In this document: positions 8,546 to 16,742 of the stretch, piece after piece
Numbering within the stretch: the stretch's first letter is position 1
Layout: each line of letters begins with the position of its first letter
NCBI RefSeq assembly: GCF_024519435.1
Contig: NZ_JALJRZ010000002.1
Location: forward strand, 248,001 to 312,000
Direction: 5' to 3'
DNA length: 64,000 bases
Source: Terrabacter sp. Ter38
GTDB lineage: Bacteria > Actinomycetota > Actinomycetes > Actinomycetales > Dermatophilaceae
The notes under the pieces: model-generated
Told to the model about the DNA's origin: nothing
Database searches by the model: none
The model's input: the letters and a program-made list of their open reading frames with translations, nothing else
Translations under genes and position numbers: made by a program

Positions 8546-9403
8546 CTACCTGAGGGCCGTGCCGGTCGTCGTCCCCTTGGCGGCCTCGACGACGCAGACG
8601 ATCTCGCGGCTGCCGCGCCAGGAGTACGCGTCCTGCGGGTAGATGAAGGACGGACGCAGGGCGTTGTAGGCGCGGTCGGTGATGAGCGGGTCGGCCTTGT
8701 CGGTGCAGCCCTTCTCGGCAGCCGCGACCACCGTGTCCTCGCCGGGCCACGGCCCGGCGGGCATCGTGTAGATCGTCACGACCTGGCTCTGGTGCGGTGA
8801 GCCGCACGGGAGGATCGTGACGCTGTCGACCTCCTGCCGGCCGGCGCCGGAGAAGCAGTCTCCGGCCTCGAGGTCCTCGACGTAGGCGTCGGTGGTCTGC
8901 GTGACCGCACCGGCCGCGTCGCGTTCGGGCTGGCCCGTCAGCACGGCCGCGACGACGAAGACGGCCCATGCCAGCAGCCAGAGCACGCCGAGCACGATGC
9001 CCGTGATGGCCATCCCCCGGCCTCGCTGGACCCGCTGGTGCAGCTGGTTCAGGGCGACGGCGCCGAGCACGATCGCCACGACGGCGGCGATCGGGACGAT
9101 GCCGGCCAGGCCGCAGCACAGAGCCGCGATCGCCAGCCCGTTGCTGCCCGGCACGGCCGACGGCTGGTAGGGCAGCCCACCTGTGGCCGACGGGCTGGGA
9201 GACGTCGAGCTGGCTCCGCCAGGCGGGCCGGACGGCCCGTCTTCGGTCCCGACGGGAGGCATGAGCGGTGGCGGCGCCATCGGCACCGGCACGGTCATCA
9301 GGTGGGAGGAGTCAGCGGCCGGGTGGGTCGGAGCATCGACGTCGGGGGTCGGCTGCGGCGGCCCACTCGGAGGCGGCAGTTCGGCGGTCACGACGGGGAG
9401 CAT
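8546..9403 (-). CDS. DUF4190-type membrane protein with septum-formation-like outer domain
   Basis: A 285-residue protein with a Pro/Ser-rich cytoplasmic N terminus (1-90) and two transmembrane helices around residues 97-125 and 135-160 in the DUF4190 pattern (LAIAALCCGLAGIVPIA, then GRGMAITGIVLGVLWLL). The outer domain has the septum-formation signature DCF...PC..PH (YVEDLEAGDCFSG, then LPCGSPHQSQV). Two further Cys (KGC, IVCVV) may form disulfides. The function is not established; the family name comes from one actinobacterial study. The ATG at 9403 is chosen because an upstream alternative at 9469 adds an Arg/Ser-rich stretch unlike a natural N terminus. No strong ribosome binding site supports either. 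Confidence 0.7.
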   Translation of the reverse strand: MLPVVTAELPPPSGPPQPTPDVDAPTHPAADSSHLMTVPVPMAPPPLMPPVGTEDGPSGPPGGASSTSPSPSATGGLPYQPSAVPGSNGLAIAALCCGLAGIVPIAAVVAIVLGAVALNQLHQRVQRGRGMAITGIVLGVLWLLAWAVFVVAAVLTGQPERDAAGAVTQTTDAYVEDLEAGDCFSGAGRQEVDSVTILPCGSPHQSQVVTIYTMPAGPWPGEDTVVAAAEKGCTDKADPLITDRAYNALRPSFIYPQDAYSWRGSREIVCVVEAAKGTTTGTALR

Positions 9404-9471
9404 CGCAGGTGCACGAGCAACCGGGGACCAAACGGGGCGCCCGCGACCGGATCGTGACGAGCACGACATCC

Positions 9472-9498
9472 GGCGTCACCGGCGTCACCGGCGTCACC
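9472..9498. repeat. 9-bp tandem repeat, three copies
   Basis: GGCGTCACC is repeated three times head to tail (9472-9480, 9481-9489, 9490-9498) between the septum-like protein gene and dedA. It is short enough to vary in copy number by slippage. It lies in the leader side of the minus-strand gene starting at 9403. Confidence 0.85.
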
Positions 9499-9540
9499 GG
9501 CGCCGCTGCGCCCGGGCGAGCGGGAGCGAACGCTGTCGGG

Positions 9541-10224
9541 TCACCCTGCTGACGGCATACGCGAGGGGTTCTCGCCGACCTCCCCGTCGGCACCCTCGGA
9601 ACTCTCGGCGCCCTCGGCGCGGTGGCGGCGCACCTGCCACACGACGAGGGCGACCACGACGACGGCACCCACGGCGACGGCAGCACCGCGCCCGAGCCAA
9701 GTCTCCACCCGGGCATAGGAGCGCCCCGCGAGGTAGCCGGCCGTGACGACGACGCTCCCCCAGGCGATCCCGCCGGCGGCATTCCAGACGAGGAAGGTCG
9801 GGTAGTGCATCTTCGACATCCCGGCCAGGGCCGGCATCACAGCGCGCAGGAACGCGGTCCAGCGGCCGAGGAAGACGGCGGCGCCGCCGCGGCGGCCGAG
9901 GAAGCCCTGCGCCTGGTCGATGCGCTCACGGTGCCGGTCGAAGGCGCGCAGGGCCACCACCCGACCCCCGAGATGCCGGCCGACCTCGAAACCGACGGTG
10001 TCGCCGACGATCGCGGCCACGACGACGACGATGAGGACCGCGGCGAGCGGTACGTGCCCGAGCGACGCGGCCACGCCACCGAGGATGGCGACGGTCTCAC
10101 CGGGCACGACGAAGCCGACGAAGAGCGCGTCCTCGACGAACACGACCACACCCACGACGAGGAGCACGAGCCACACCGGTGCGTGCAGGATCTGGGTGGT
10201 GAGGGTGTCGAGCAGGGCGCTCAC
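9541..10224 (-). CDS. DedA/SNARE-associated family membrane protein
   Basis: A 227-residue polytopic membrane protein of the DedA (VTT domain) superfamily. It contains the family pattern FVGFVVPGETVAILGG (residues 35-50), the GRWTAFLRAVMPALAG segment (121-136) with its conserved Arg residues, and later WNAAGGIAWG. Members act in envelope homeostasis and some flip lipid carriers such as undecaprenyl phosphate across the membrane; which lipid is moved here is unknown. The last 30 residues are charged and cytoplasmic. It is divergent from the peroxiredoxin gene, with 176 bp between them holding both promoters, in which no clear boxes were recognised. Confidence 0.9.
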   Translation of the reverse strand: MSALLDTLTTQILHAPVWLVLLVVGVVVFVEDALFVGFVVPGETVAILGGVAASLGHVPLAAVLIVVVVAAIVGDTVGFEVGRHLGGRVVALRAFDRHRERIDQAQGFLGRRGGAAVFLGRWTAFLRAVMPALAGMSKMHYPTFLVWNAAGGIAWGSVVVTAGYLAGRSYARVETWLGRGAAVAVGAVVVVALVVWQVRRHRAEGAESSEGADGEVGENPSRMPSAG

Positions 10225-10400
10225 GTCGGGGGCTCCTAGGGATGGCGACAGATGTCACGCGCAGTGTCCGTGAGTCGGCTGGGAGTCGACTGGATGTGCG
10301 TCACAACATTTGGACAGCCATAACGCGATGCATGGTTCCGTGGCCAGAATGGCACGCAGACCGGGGCGCGCCGTGCGCCCGACCGCGAGAGGACGAGCCA

Positions 10401-11039
10401 ATGGCAACACCGCGACTGGGCGAGATCGCCCCCGACTTCGAGGCCACGACGACCGAGGGCCCGATCCGTTTCCACGACTGGAAGGACGCCAGCTGGGCCG
10501 TCCTGTTCAGCCACCCGGCCGACTTCACGCCGGTCTGCACCACCGAGCTCGGCCGCGTCGCCGCCCTCGACGAAGAGTGGAACAAGCGCGGCGTCAAGGT
10601 GCTCGCCGTCTCGGTCGACCCGATCGAGCAGCACGAGGAGTGGAAGGGCGACATCGAGGAGGTCAGCGGTGCCACCGTCGGCTACCCGATCATCGCCGAC
10701 GACTCCCGCCAGGTCTCCGAGCTCTACGACATGATCCACCCCGGCGAGGGCGACACCTCCGGAGTGCGCTCCGTCTTCATCATCGACCCGGCCAACAAGG
10801 TCCGCCTGTCGCTGACCTACCCCAAGAGCGTCGGCCGCAACTTCGACGAGATCCTCCGCGCCGTCGACGCGCTCCAGCTCACCGACAGCGGCCCGTTCTC
10901 GACGCCGGCCGACTGGCGCGAGGGCCAGAAGGTCATCGTGGCCCCGACGGTCTCGACCGCCGATGCCCGCGAGCGCTTCGGCGCCGACGCCGTCGACGAG
11001 GTCAAGCCCTACCTGCGCTTCACCCCCGCCCCCGCCTGA
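10401..11039 (+). CDS. 1-Cys peroxiredoxin (Prx6/AhpC-TSA family)
   Basis: Reduces hydrogen and organic peroxides in the cytoplasm. The 212-residue protein has the peroxidatic motif PADFTPVCTTE with Cys46, and Arg122 in GVRSVF completes the usual active-site set. Length and the C-terminal extension (about 150-212) match the Prx6-like 1-Cys class; no resolving Cys is visible. The ATG at 10401 has GAGAGGA 8-13 nt upstream; longer in-frame starts upstream are not supported. The gene is convergent with the S8 peptidase and separated from it by a hairpin terminator. Confidence 0.93.
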   Translation: MATPRLGEIAPDFEATTTEGPIRFHDWKDASWAVLFSHPADFTPVCTTELGRVAALDEEWNKRGVKVLAVSVDPIEQHEEWKGDIEEVSGATVGYPIIADDSRQVSELYDMIHPGEGDTSGVRSVFIIDPANKVRLSLTYPKSVGRNFDEILRAVDALQLTDSGPFSTPADWREGQKVIVAPTVSTADARERFGADAVDEVKPYLRFTPAPA

Positions 11040-11050
11040 CGCGGTGGCAC

Positions 11051-11086
11051 GGACGGTGGCCGACCCCGCGGGGTCTGCCACCGTCC
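11051..11086. terminator. Terminator between convergent peroxiredoxin and S8 peptidase genes
   Basis: GGACGGTGGC (11051-11060) pairs perfectly with GCCACCGTCC (11077-11086). An inner GACCCC / GGGGTC stem closes the loop. It starts 11 bp after the peroxiredoxin stop and 46 bp from the convergent stop. Confidence 0.85.
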
Positions 11087-11132
11087 GAGGCGTCGACCGT
11101 CCTGTGACGACCGGGTGATGTCACCACTCGGG

Positions 11133-12449
11133 TCAGGCTGTGGGGCTGGCGTCGCCGCTGCCGAGCAGGCGGGCTCCGACGCCGACCCCCGCCTGACCAC
11201 GGGCGACATCGAGCAGCGCGTCGACCGCGCCACGGGCACTCTCGCCGCTCCACGTCATCCGCGACACCGTGAGCCCGGCGACCATGGGGGCCGCGAACGA
11301 CGTGCCGCTCCAGGCGGCGAGCCCGTCCGGGAAGTCCTCCTTGCGGCCGACGAGCGGGGGCTCGCGGTAGGTGTAGGTCCCCTCGGGGAAGGCGTTGACG
11401 ATGTCAGTGCCCAACGCGTACACGTCGACCCAGCTGCCGTGGTTCGAGAAGCCCGCGCGGGCGCTGCCCTCCTCGTCGGCGAGCGCCCCGACCGACACGG
11501 CCCACGGAAAGGCCGCCGGCCAGAACGGGCCGCGGTCGCCGTCGTTGCCCGCGGCCGCAACGAGCACGGTCCCCTCGAGGTGACGCAACCGTCGCTCCCA
11601 GAAGACCTCGAAGGACAGCAGTGGCAGGTTGCGGCGGGTCCGCGTGCCACCCGAGAGGTTGAGGACGTCCGGGGCGTGCCGCAGGGCCCGGATCAGGCCC
11701 CTGACGACGTCGGTCTCGAAGGCCGCGCCCCCGACCGAGAGCACCGCCTCGACGCGGACCTCGGCAGCGGGCGCGTACGTCCGCACGACCCCGGCGATGA
11801 ACGTCCCGTGTCCCGTGTAGTGGCCGACGGTCGGGGGCTCGGGCGGACCCGTCACACCCTCGAGCCACGAGTGCGCCGCGACGACGTCGCGCAGGGTGCC
11901 GGTGTCGACGATGACGACGCGCCCGGTGCGTCCGTCCATGTTCTCCGGGACGACCGACTCGTCGAAGGAGTCGACGGACCGGGGCTGCGGCTCCTTGGCC
12001 ATGCACCACGTCACGGGCGTCACGTGGATCAGGTGGTCCGGGGTCGCCACCCCGACCCCGAGGGCGTCGTCGAGCTCGGCCACGACCGAGGGCACGTGCG
12101 CACGGGCGGGCAGGACGAGGGCGTGCAGGCCGACGGTCTGCTGCGGCGTCTCGTCCCCGGCCTTGTCGACCGGGTGGGCGAGGCCAAGGTGTGTCACGAC
12201 CCTCGGCACGTCCTCGTCGCGGACGAGGACGACGCCGGGCCGGTAGAGGTAGCGGGCCACGCCGTGCGCGTCGCGCTCGACCCCGAGGTGGCGTCCTGCT
12301 CGTCGGAACGCCCTGGCGATGCGGCGCACCTGGACGTCGGATCGGTCGGTGACCACCCCGTCGTCCCACGGGTCCCACCACTGGACCGCGCGCAGGACGT
12401 CTTCGCGCCCGCCCACGTCCGAGTTGCTGCCATCATCACTGGTAGTCAT
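11133..12449 (-). CDS. Subtilisin-like S8 serine peptidase of the CHAT cassette
   Basis: A 438-residue protein with a complete subtilase triad: Asp182 in VIVDTG, His214 in GHGT, Ser384 in SGTSFAAP, and oxyanion Asn302 in AAGNDG. Residues 1-170 are a charged domain of unknown fold, which could be a prodomain or sensor. No signal peptide or membrane segment is visible, so it probably works in the cytoplasm, unlike most subtilases. The ATG at 12449 has a good GGAGGTAAC ribosome binding site. It is divergent from the TPR-CHAT gene with only 39 bp between starts, so they likely share control. Substrates are unknown; proteins of the same cassette are candidates. Confidence 0.9.
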   Translation of the reverse strand: MTTSDDGSNSDVGGREDVLRAVQWWDPWDDGVVTDRSDVQVRRIARAFRRAGRHLGVERDAHGVARYLYRPGVVLVRDEDVPRVVTHLGLAHPVDKAGDETPQQTVGLHALVLPARAHVPSVVAELDDALGVGVATPDHLIHVTPVTWCMAKEPQPRSVDSFDESVVPENMDGRTGRVVIVDTGTLRDVVAAHSWLEGVTGPPEPPTVGHYTGHGTFIAGVVRTYAPAAEVRVEAVLSVGGAAFETDVVRGLIRALRHAPDVLNLSGGTRTRRNLPLLSFEVFWERRLRHLEGTVLVAAAGNDGDRGPFWPAAFPWAVSVGALADEEGSARAGFSNHGSWVDVYALGTDIVNAFPEGTYTYREPPLVGRKEDFPDGLAAWSGTSFAAPMVAGLTVSRMTWSGESARGAVDALLDVARGQAGVGVGARLLGSGDASPTA

Positions 12450-12488
12450 GAGTTACCTCCGGGGCCGGGGACATGAAACAGGTCCGAC

Positions 12489-15146
12489 ATGAACGCCAGA
12501 CATGCAGCAGACGAGGCGGCCGCCACGGCTGATACACGTCCCCCGAGCCCTGTCGCGGACGACCTGCTCCCTCTCGCAATATCCCAGCCGGACCTCGCCA
12601 CCACAACGGCTCTGGAGCTGCTGGCCGGCGCGGCCGGGCCGCACGAGCGTTCACTCGCACACCACGCGCTCGCGATCGTCGAGCGTGACCGCGGGCGCAC
12701 CGAGGCCGCCCTCGACCAGGCGAGACGGGCCGTGGCGTACGCCCGTCGCGCCGGGCCCGACCGCGAGGCGGAGGTTCGGGCGACGCTCGGCACGACACTC
12801 GTCTTCGCCGGGCGCACCGCCCAGGGGCTGCTGCAGCTGGAACGCGCGCTGCGGCTCAGCACGGGTCCCACCCGGCACCGGGTGCTCCATCTGCGCGGCT
12901 GCACCTTCTGGCTGCTGGGTCGCTACGACGAGGCGGTGCAGGACCTCACGCACGCCGTGGAGCTGAGCCGGCAGGCACACGACCGTCTCTGGGAGGGACG
13001 GGCGCTCGGGTCGCGCGGCGACGCCCGCCGAGCCCTCGGTGACGCCGACGGCTCGACGGCGGACTACGCCGCCGCCGAGGCGGTCCACCTCGAGATGGGT
13101 GCCGTCCTGGAGGCGACGCTCTCGGCACGCAACCGGGCCCTCGTCGCTCTCCAGCGCGGCGACGTCGTCGTGGCCCTGACGCTGATGGATCAGGCGGAGG
13201 AGCGCTACCGGACGGCCGGGGTCGACTCGGTCGAGCAGCTCGTCGACCATGCCGAGGCACTGCTCACAGCCCGGTTGGCCACCGAGGCGGAGGGCCTGCT
13301 GGAGGCCGCCCTGGCCCGCCCCGACCTGGCACCGGTGTGGCGGGCCGACCTGCTCCTCGCGTCGGCGCGCGCCGTGCTCCTGCAGGGCCGGTGGGGGGCC
13401 GCAGCCTCGCGTGCGCGCGAGGCCGAGCTGACCTTCCGTGCACACCGTCGCCACCGCTGGGCGGCTCGGGCGACGCTGCTGGGGCTCGAGGCGGCATATG
13501 CCGCTGAGCAGGAGGCCCGGCGGACCACCGAGGGGGTCAGCGCTCTGCCCCGCCCGTCCTTGCCCGAGCTGCTGCACCGGACACGGACGCTCGTACGGGT
13601 CCTGCGCCGACTCGACGACCCGTCCCTGCCGGAGGCCCTCCTGCTGCTGGCGCAGGTCGCCGGCGACACGGGCCACGAGCGCCTGCGGTCTCAGTCGCTC
13701 CGTGACGCCGCCGCACGGCGCAGCGACGGCGCACCCTTGCCCCGGGCCGCGGCCTGGCTCGCCCAGGCGCTCCTCGCGGAGCAGGCCGGCGACCGGCGCG
13801 CGCTCCGGCACGCCTGCCGGCGGGGGCTGGACGCCGTCGACGAGCACCGGTCGCTCATCGGCGACCTCGAGCTGCGCGCCCTCGCGAGCGGCTACGGGCT
13901 CGACCTGGTCTCGATCGCGGTCGCCGACGCGGCGGCGGCCGGTGACGCCCGGGCCGTGCTCTGGTGGACCGACCGTTGGCGCGCGACCGCCCTCACCGGG
14001 CCGTCCGTGCGCCCGCCCGACGACCCGGAGCTGGCGAGCCAGGTGTCGGCGCTGCGTGACGTGACGCGCCGCCTCACCCTCCGCGGGGAGGAGCACCACC
14101 TGGTGCGTGAACGCGCGCGCCTGGAGTCGGCGGTGCGCAGCCGCTACCGCCGGCTGCGCGCCGGAGGCACGGGCCACGTCGGCCGCGACCTCGACCGTCT
14201 CACCGACCGCCTCGGTGCGACGACGCTGCTCTACGTCGCGATCGTGCGCGGGTCACTCGTCGCGGTCACCGTGGCCGACGGACGGGCCCGCTTGCGACGG
14301 CTCGGCGATGCCGCGTCGGTCGAGCGCGAGGCGACGTACGCCCGCTTCGCCCTGCGCCGGGCCGCCTATGGGCGCGTCGTGGACGTGTCGGCTGCCGGGC
14401 AACGACTCCAGGACGTCCTGCTCGGGACACCCGACCAGGCCTGGTGCCGCCCGTCGGTGCTCATCGTCCCTGCCGCCTCGTTGCTGACCGTGCCCTTCGC
14501 GCTGATGCCGGCGCTCCGGGACGCGGCCCTCACCGTCTCACCCTCGATCGCCCTGTGGGCACGGTCGCGAGAGGACCCTCCCCCTCGGTCCCCGCGCGGC
14601 CACGTAGCCCTGGTCACCGGCCCGGGCCTCAGCTCCGAGCAGCGCGAGGTCGCAGACCTCCGCCGCCTCCACCGTGACGCCGTGGTGCTCGGCGGCGGCG
14701 GCGCGACGGTCGAGGCGACCCTCGCCGCGCTGGAGGGAGCCCGGCTGGCCCACGTCGCCGCCCACGGCGACTTCCGAGCGGATGCGCCGCTGTTCTCGTC
14801 GCTCATGCTCGCCGACGGACCCCTCATGGTCCACGACCTCGACAGGCTGCGACGACCCCCGCGCTCGGTGGTGCTGTCTGCGTGTGACTCCGGAGGAGTC
14901 CACCCGATCGGGGCCGACGAGGCGCTCGGACTCGTGTCGAGCCTGCTCGCCATGGGCACCCGGTCGGTCGTCGCGAGCGTCAACCCGGTCAACGACGCCG
15001 CCACGGTGAGGGTCATGTCGACCGTCCACGCGACCGTGGCTGCGGGCGGATCGCTCGCCGACGGCCTGCGTGACGCACGCGCTGCCGGTGCGCAGGACCC
15101 GCTCCTCGCGGCCACGGCCGCATCGTTCACCGTGTGGGGTGGCTGA
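12489..15146 (+). CDS. TPR-CHAT caspase-like cysteine protease
   Basis: An 885-residue protein. Residues about 50-560 are Ala/Leu/Arg-rich helical repeats of TPR type (for example 96-160, 165-205, 215-275). Residues about 575-885 form a CHAT domain of the caspase-like clan CD fold, with the catalytic pair His759 (HVAAHGDF) and Cys799 (VVLSACDSGG) both present, so it should be active. CHAT proteases with TPRs act in bacterial conflict systems; in type III-E CRISPR the TPR-CHAT protein Csx29 cleaves Csx30, a protein that restrains a sigma factor. No CRISPR genes are seen here, but a sigma factor gene lies just beyond the next gene. It ends 17 bp before the convergent small-protein gene. Confidence 0.88.
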   Translation: MNARHAADEAAATADTRPPSPVADDLLPLAISQPDLATTTALELLAGAAGPHERSLAHHALAIVERDRGRTEAALDQARRAVAYARRAGPDREAEVRATLGTTLVFAGRTAQGLLQLERALRLSTGPTRHRVLHLRGCTFWLLGRYDEAVQDLTHAVELSRQAHDRLWEGRALGSRGDARRALGDADGSTADYAAAEAVHLEMGAVLEATLSARNRALVALQRGDVVVALTLMDQAEERYRTAGVDSVEQLVDHAEALLTARLATEAEGLLEAALARPDLAPVWRADLLLASARAVLLQGRWGAAASRAREAELTFRAHRRHRWAARATLLGLEAAYAAEQEARRTTEGVSALPRPSLPELLHRTRTLVRVLRRLDDPSLPEALLLLAQVAGDTGHERLRSQSLRDAAARRSDGAPLPRAAAWLAQALLAEQAGDRRALRHACRRGLDAVDEHRSLIGDLELRALASGYGLDLVSIAVADAAAAGDARAVLWWTDRWRATALTGPSVRPPDDPELASQVSALRDVTRRLTLRGEEHHLVRERARLESAVRSRYRRLRAGGTGHVGRDLDRLTDRLGATTLLYVAIVRGSLVAVTVADGRARLRRLGDAASVEREATYARFALRRAAYGRVVDVSAAGQRLQDVLLGTPDQAWCRPSVLIVPAASLLTVPFALMPALRDAALTVSPSIALWARSREDPPPRSPRGHVALVTGPGLSSEQREVADLRRLHRDAVVLGGGGATVEATLAALEGARLAHVAAHGDFRADAPLFSSLMLADGPLMVHDLDRLRRPPRSVVLSACDSGGVHPIGADEALGLVSSLLAMGTRSVVASVNPVNDAATVRVMSTVHATVAAGGSLADGLRDARAAGAQDPLLAATAASFTVWGG

Positions 15147-15163
15147 GGGCGTGTGCCGTCCGG

Positions 15164-15649
15164 TCAGCGGGCGTCGAACCACGGCGTCGACATGACCCGG
15201 GCGCCGTCGTGCTCCAGCACGATGCGAGCCAAGCCGAGCGGCACCCGCTCGAAGGTGAACTGGCCGTCGTCGAGGTCGAGGCGGGACAGCGACGCGGACG
15301 TCTCGAGCAGCACCTGGGAGCCGGCGGCATACGGCCGATCCTCCCGCATGACGACGCCGACGACGCTCGCGAAGTCACCACGACGACTCATCTCCAGCTC
15401 GATGGACACGCCCTCGTGCTCGAAGACGATGAGATGGGAGGCCGTGCCCGACCCGTTGGCGTCGCGCACCGCCGCCTCGTCCAGCGCTCCGGCCACCAGG
15501 CGCATGAGCGCCGTGTCGACGTGGCGCAGCTCGAACGCGGCCCGACCGAGGTCGACGACCTCGTCGGGCACGGGGTCGACGACGGTCGCGATGCGTGCCA
15601 GACGCTCGAGGAGCGCGAGGTCGTCCGGGTGGAGCTCCTGGTCAGACAT
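15164..15649 (-). CDS. Unknown protein coupled to the ECF sigma factor (cassette regulator)
   Basis: A 161-residue protein whose ATG overlaps the sigma factor stop (ATGA), so its synthesis is tied to the sigma factor. Residues 6-55 are helical, with the pattern LLERLARIATVVDPVPDEVV followed by LGRAAFELRHVDTALM. Residues about 70-161 look like a beta-rich domain (HLIVFEHEGVSIELEM, ending STPWFDAR). I recall similar proteins beside sigma factors and CHAT or S8 genes in actinobacteria, but know of no function. It has no membrane segment and no zinc-binding anti-sigma motif. A role as a soluble anti-sigma factor or as the proteolytic substrate of the cassette is a reasonable guess only. Confidence 0.75.
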   Translation of the reverse strand: MSDQELHPDDLALLERLARIATVVDPVPDEVVDLGRAAFELRHVDTALMRLVAGALDEAAVRDANGSGTASHLIVFEHEGVSIELEMSRRGDFASVVGVVMREDRPYAAGSQVLLETSASLSRLDLDDGQFTFERVPLGLARIVLEHDGARVMSTPWFDAR

Positions 15650-16233
15650 CAGGCCCTCCCCCTCGGGTCGAAGGTGTAGCCGGAAGCACCGATGAGGTCG
15701 CGGAGCTTGTCGAGACAGCGCATCCGGGTCGGCCCGATCGAGCCGACCGACATCCCGAGCGCCTCGGAGATGGCGCGGTAGTGGGGGCGATCGCTCGCCA
15801 TGAGCGCCCGGAGGAGCACCTGGCAGCGGTCCGGCAGATGGCGGAAGCACGTCCAGAGCTCGGCGTCGCGCTCGTCGTCGAGCAGGGCCGTGTCGAGTGC
15901 CAGCACCTGGTCGTCGACGACGCTGGTCGCGAGGTCGTCGTCGCGCACGAGGTGCTCGCGACCCCTCTTGCGCAGGACCGCGAGGCACTCGTAGCGAGCG
16001 GTCGTCGAGAGCCAGCCCGCGAGGGCCTCGGGCTGCGCGATGGAGTCGAGGTGGTTGAGGAGCTTGAGCCACGTGTTCTGCACGACGTCGGCGGCATCCT
16101 CCTGGTTGAGCCGGTGCCCTCGCGCGACGGCCCACAGCAGGGACGCGAAGCGCTCGACGATGGTGTTCCACGCGGGGGCGTCTCCGTGGGAGGCGCGGGC
16201 GACCAGCTCGGTGAGTTCACCAGGTTCGCCCAT
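15649..16233 (-). CDS. ECF-type RNA polymerase sigma factor of the CHAT cassette
   Basis: A 194-residue sigma-70 family protein. Region 2 covers about residues 25-90 (LNQEDAADVVQNTWLKLL with the preceding FASLLWAVAR). Region 4 covers about 125-180 (FRHLPDRCQVLLRALM, then the helix-turn-helix around YRAISEALGMSVGSIGPTR, where GSIGPTR is typical of this actinobacterial branch). The start at 16233 has GAGGAGGGG upstream and a possible -10 TAGACT on the minus strand at 16258-16263. Overlap with the next gene shows an operon. It probably drives the cassette's response genes; none of its target promoters could be identified. Confidence 0.9.
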   Translation of the reverse strand: MGEPGELTELVARASHGDAPAWNTIVERFASLLWAVARGHRLNQEDAADVVQNTWLKLLNHLDSIAQPEALAGWLSTTARYECLAVLRKRGREHLVRDDDLATSVVDDQVLALDTALLDDERDAELWTCFRHLPDRCQVLLRALMASDRPHYRAISEALGMSVGSIGPTRMRCLDKLRDLIGASGYTFDPRGRA

Positions 16234-16325
16234 GCGTCGCCCCTCCTCTGGGTGCTCAGTCTAGGTCTCACACCGGGCAGACGCGGCTGTCAAGCGAATT
16301 GATACCTCACGTGACCCGCGGGCAT

Positions 16326-16373
16326 GCGAAAGGTGGCCGCTCCTCCCTCGTCTCGGGAGCGACCACCCTTCGC
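16326..16373 (-). terminator. Terminator of the WXG100 pair
   Basis: An imperfect 18-bp stem (GCGAAAGGTGGCCGCTCC with the segment 16356-16373, two mismatches) and a 12-nt loop, 40 bp beyond the stop of the second WXG100 gene. It separates the type VII-like locus from the CHAT cassette. Confidence 0.65.
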
Positions 16374-16412
16374 GACGGGTGCTGCGGAGCCGTGCTCACG
16401 CGGCAGCCGGGC

Positions 16413-16688
16413 TCACTTCGACGACGTCTGCTTCTGCGACTCGGCGTTGGTCTTGCACTTCTTGCCCATGGCGTCGAGCTGGTCGCCGGCGGCCGAGACG
16501 ACCTGGCGCTGGCCGTGCCAGTCGCTCTGGAAGCGGTCGGCGTCGGTGCCGCCCCAGTTGCCCTTGATCGTGGAGACGGCGCCGTTGACGGCCTCGACGA
16601 TGCCGTCGAGCTCGCCCTTGTAGCCGACGAGCTTGTCACCGGACGCGGACACCGCGTCGGCGTTCATACCCTTCTTGTAAACAGCCAT
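16413..16688 (-). CDS. WXG100-family (EsxA/EsxB-like) protein
   Basis: A 91-residue, all-helical protein with the WXG turn as NWGGTD near residue 44-49 flanked by two amphipathic helices, as in small type VII secretion substrates that form dimers. It lacks a clear C-terminal YxxxD/E signal; the end is KCKTNAESQKQTSSK, with one Cys (KKCK). The ribosome binding site AAGGGG lies upstream of the ATG at 16688. It is second in a two-gene unit, 54 bp after another WXG100 gene, and the pair may form a heterodimer exported by the EssC-like ATPase encoded upstream. Confidence 0.9.
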   Translation of the reverse strand: MAVYKKGMNADAVSASGDKLVGYKGELDGIVEAVNGAVSTIKGNWGGTDADRFQSDWHGQRQVVSAAGDQLDAMGKKCKTNAESQKQTSSK

Positions 16689-16742
16689 GTCAGTTCCCCT
16701 TCGGAAGTGAAGCGTGTGTAGGTCGTGGTGAGATGAGGTGGA

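Noticed and set aside
10305-10336. TTGGAC with a downstream CATGGT as a promoter for the peroxiredoxin gene
   Set aside because: The -10 match is poor and spacing is not convincing, so it was not listed as a feature.
11133-16233. CRISPR link for the TPR-CHAT protein
   Set aside because: No repeat array, Cas protein or gRAMP-like gene is present in the window; only the protease-sigma logic is comparable.
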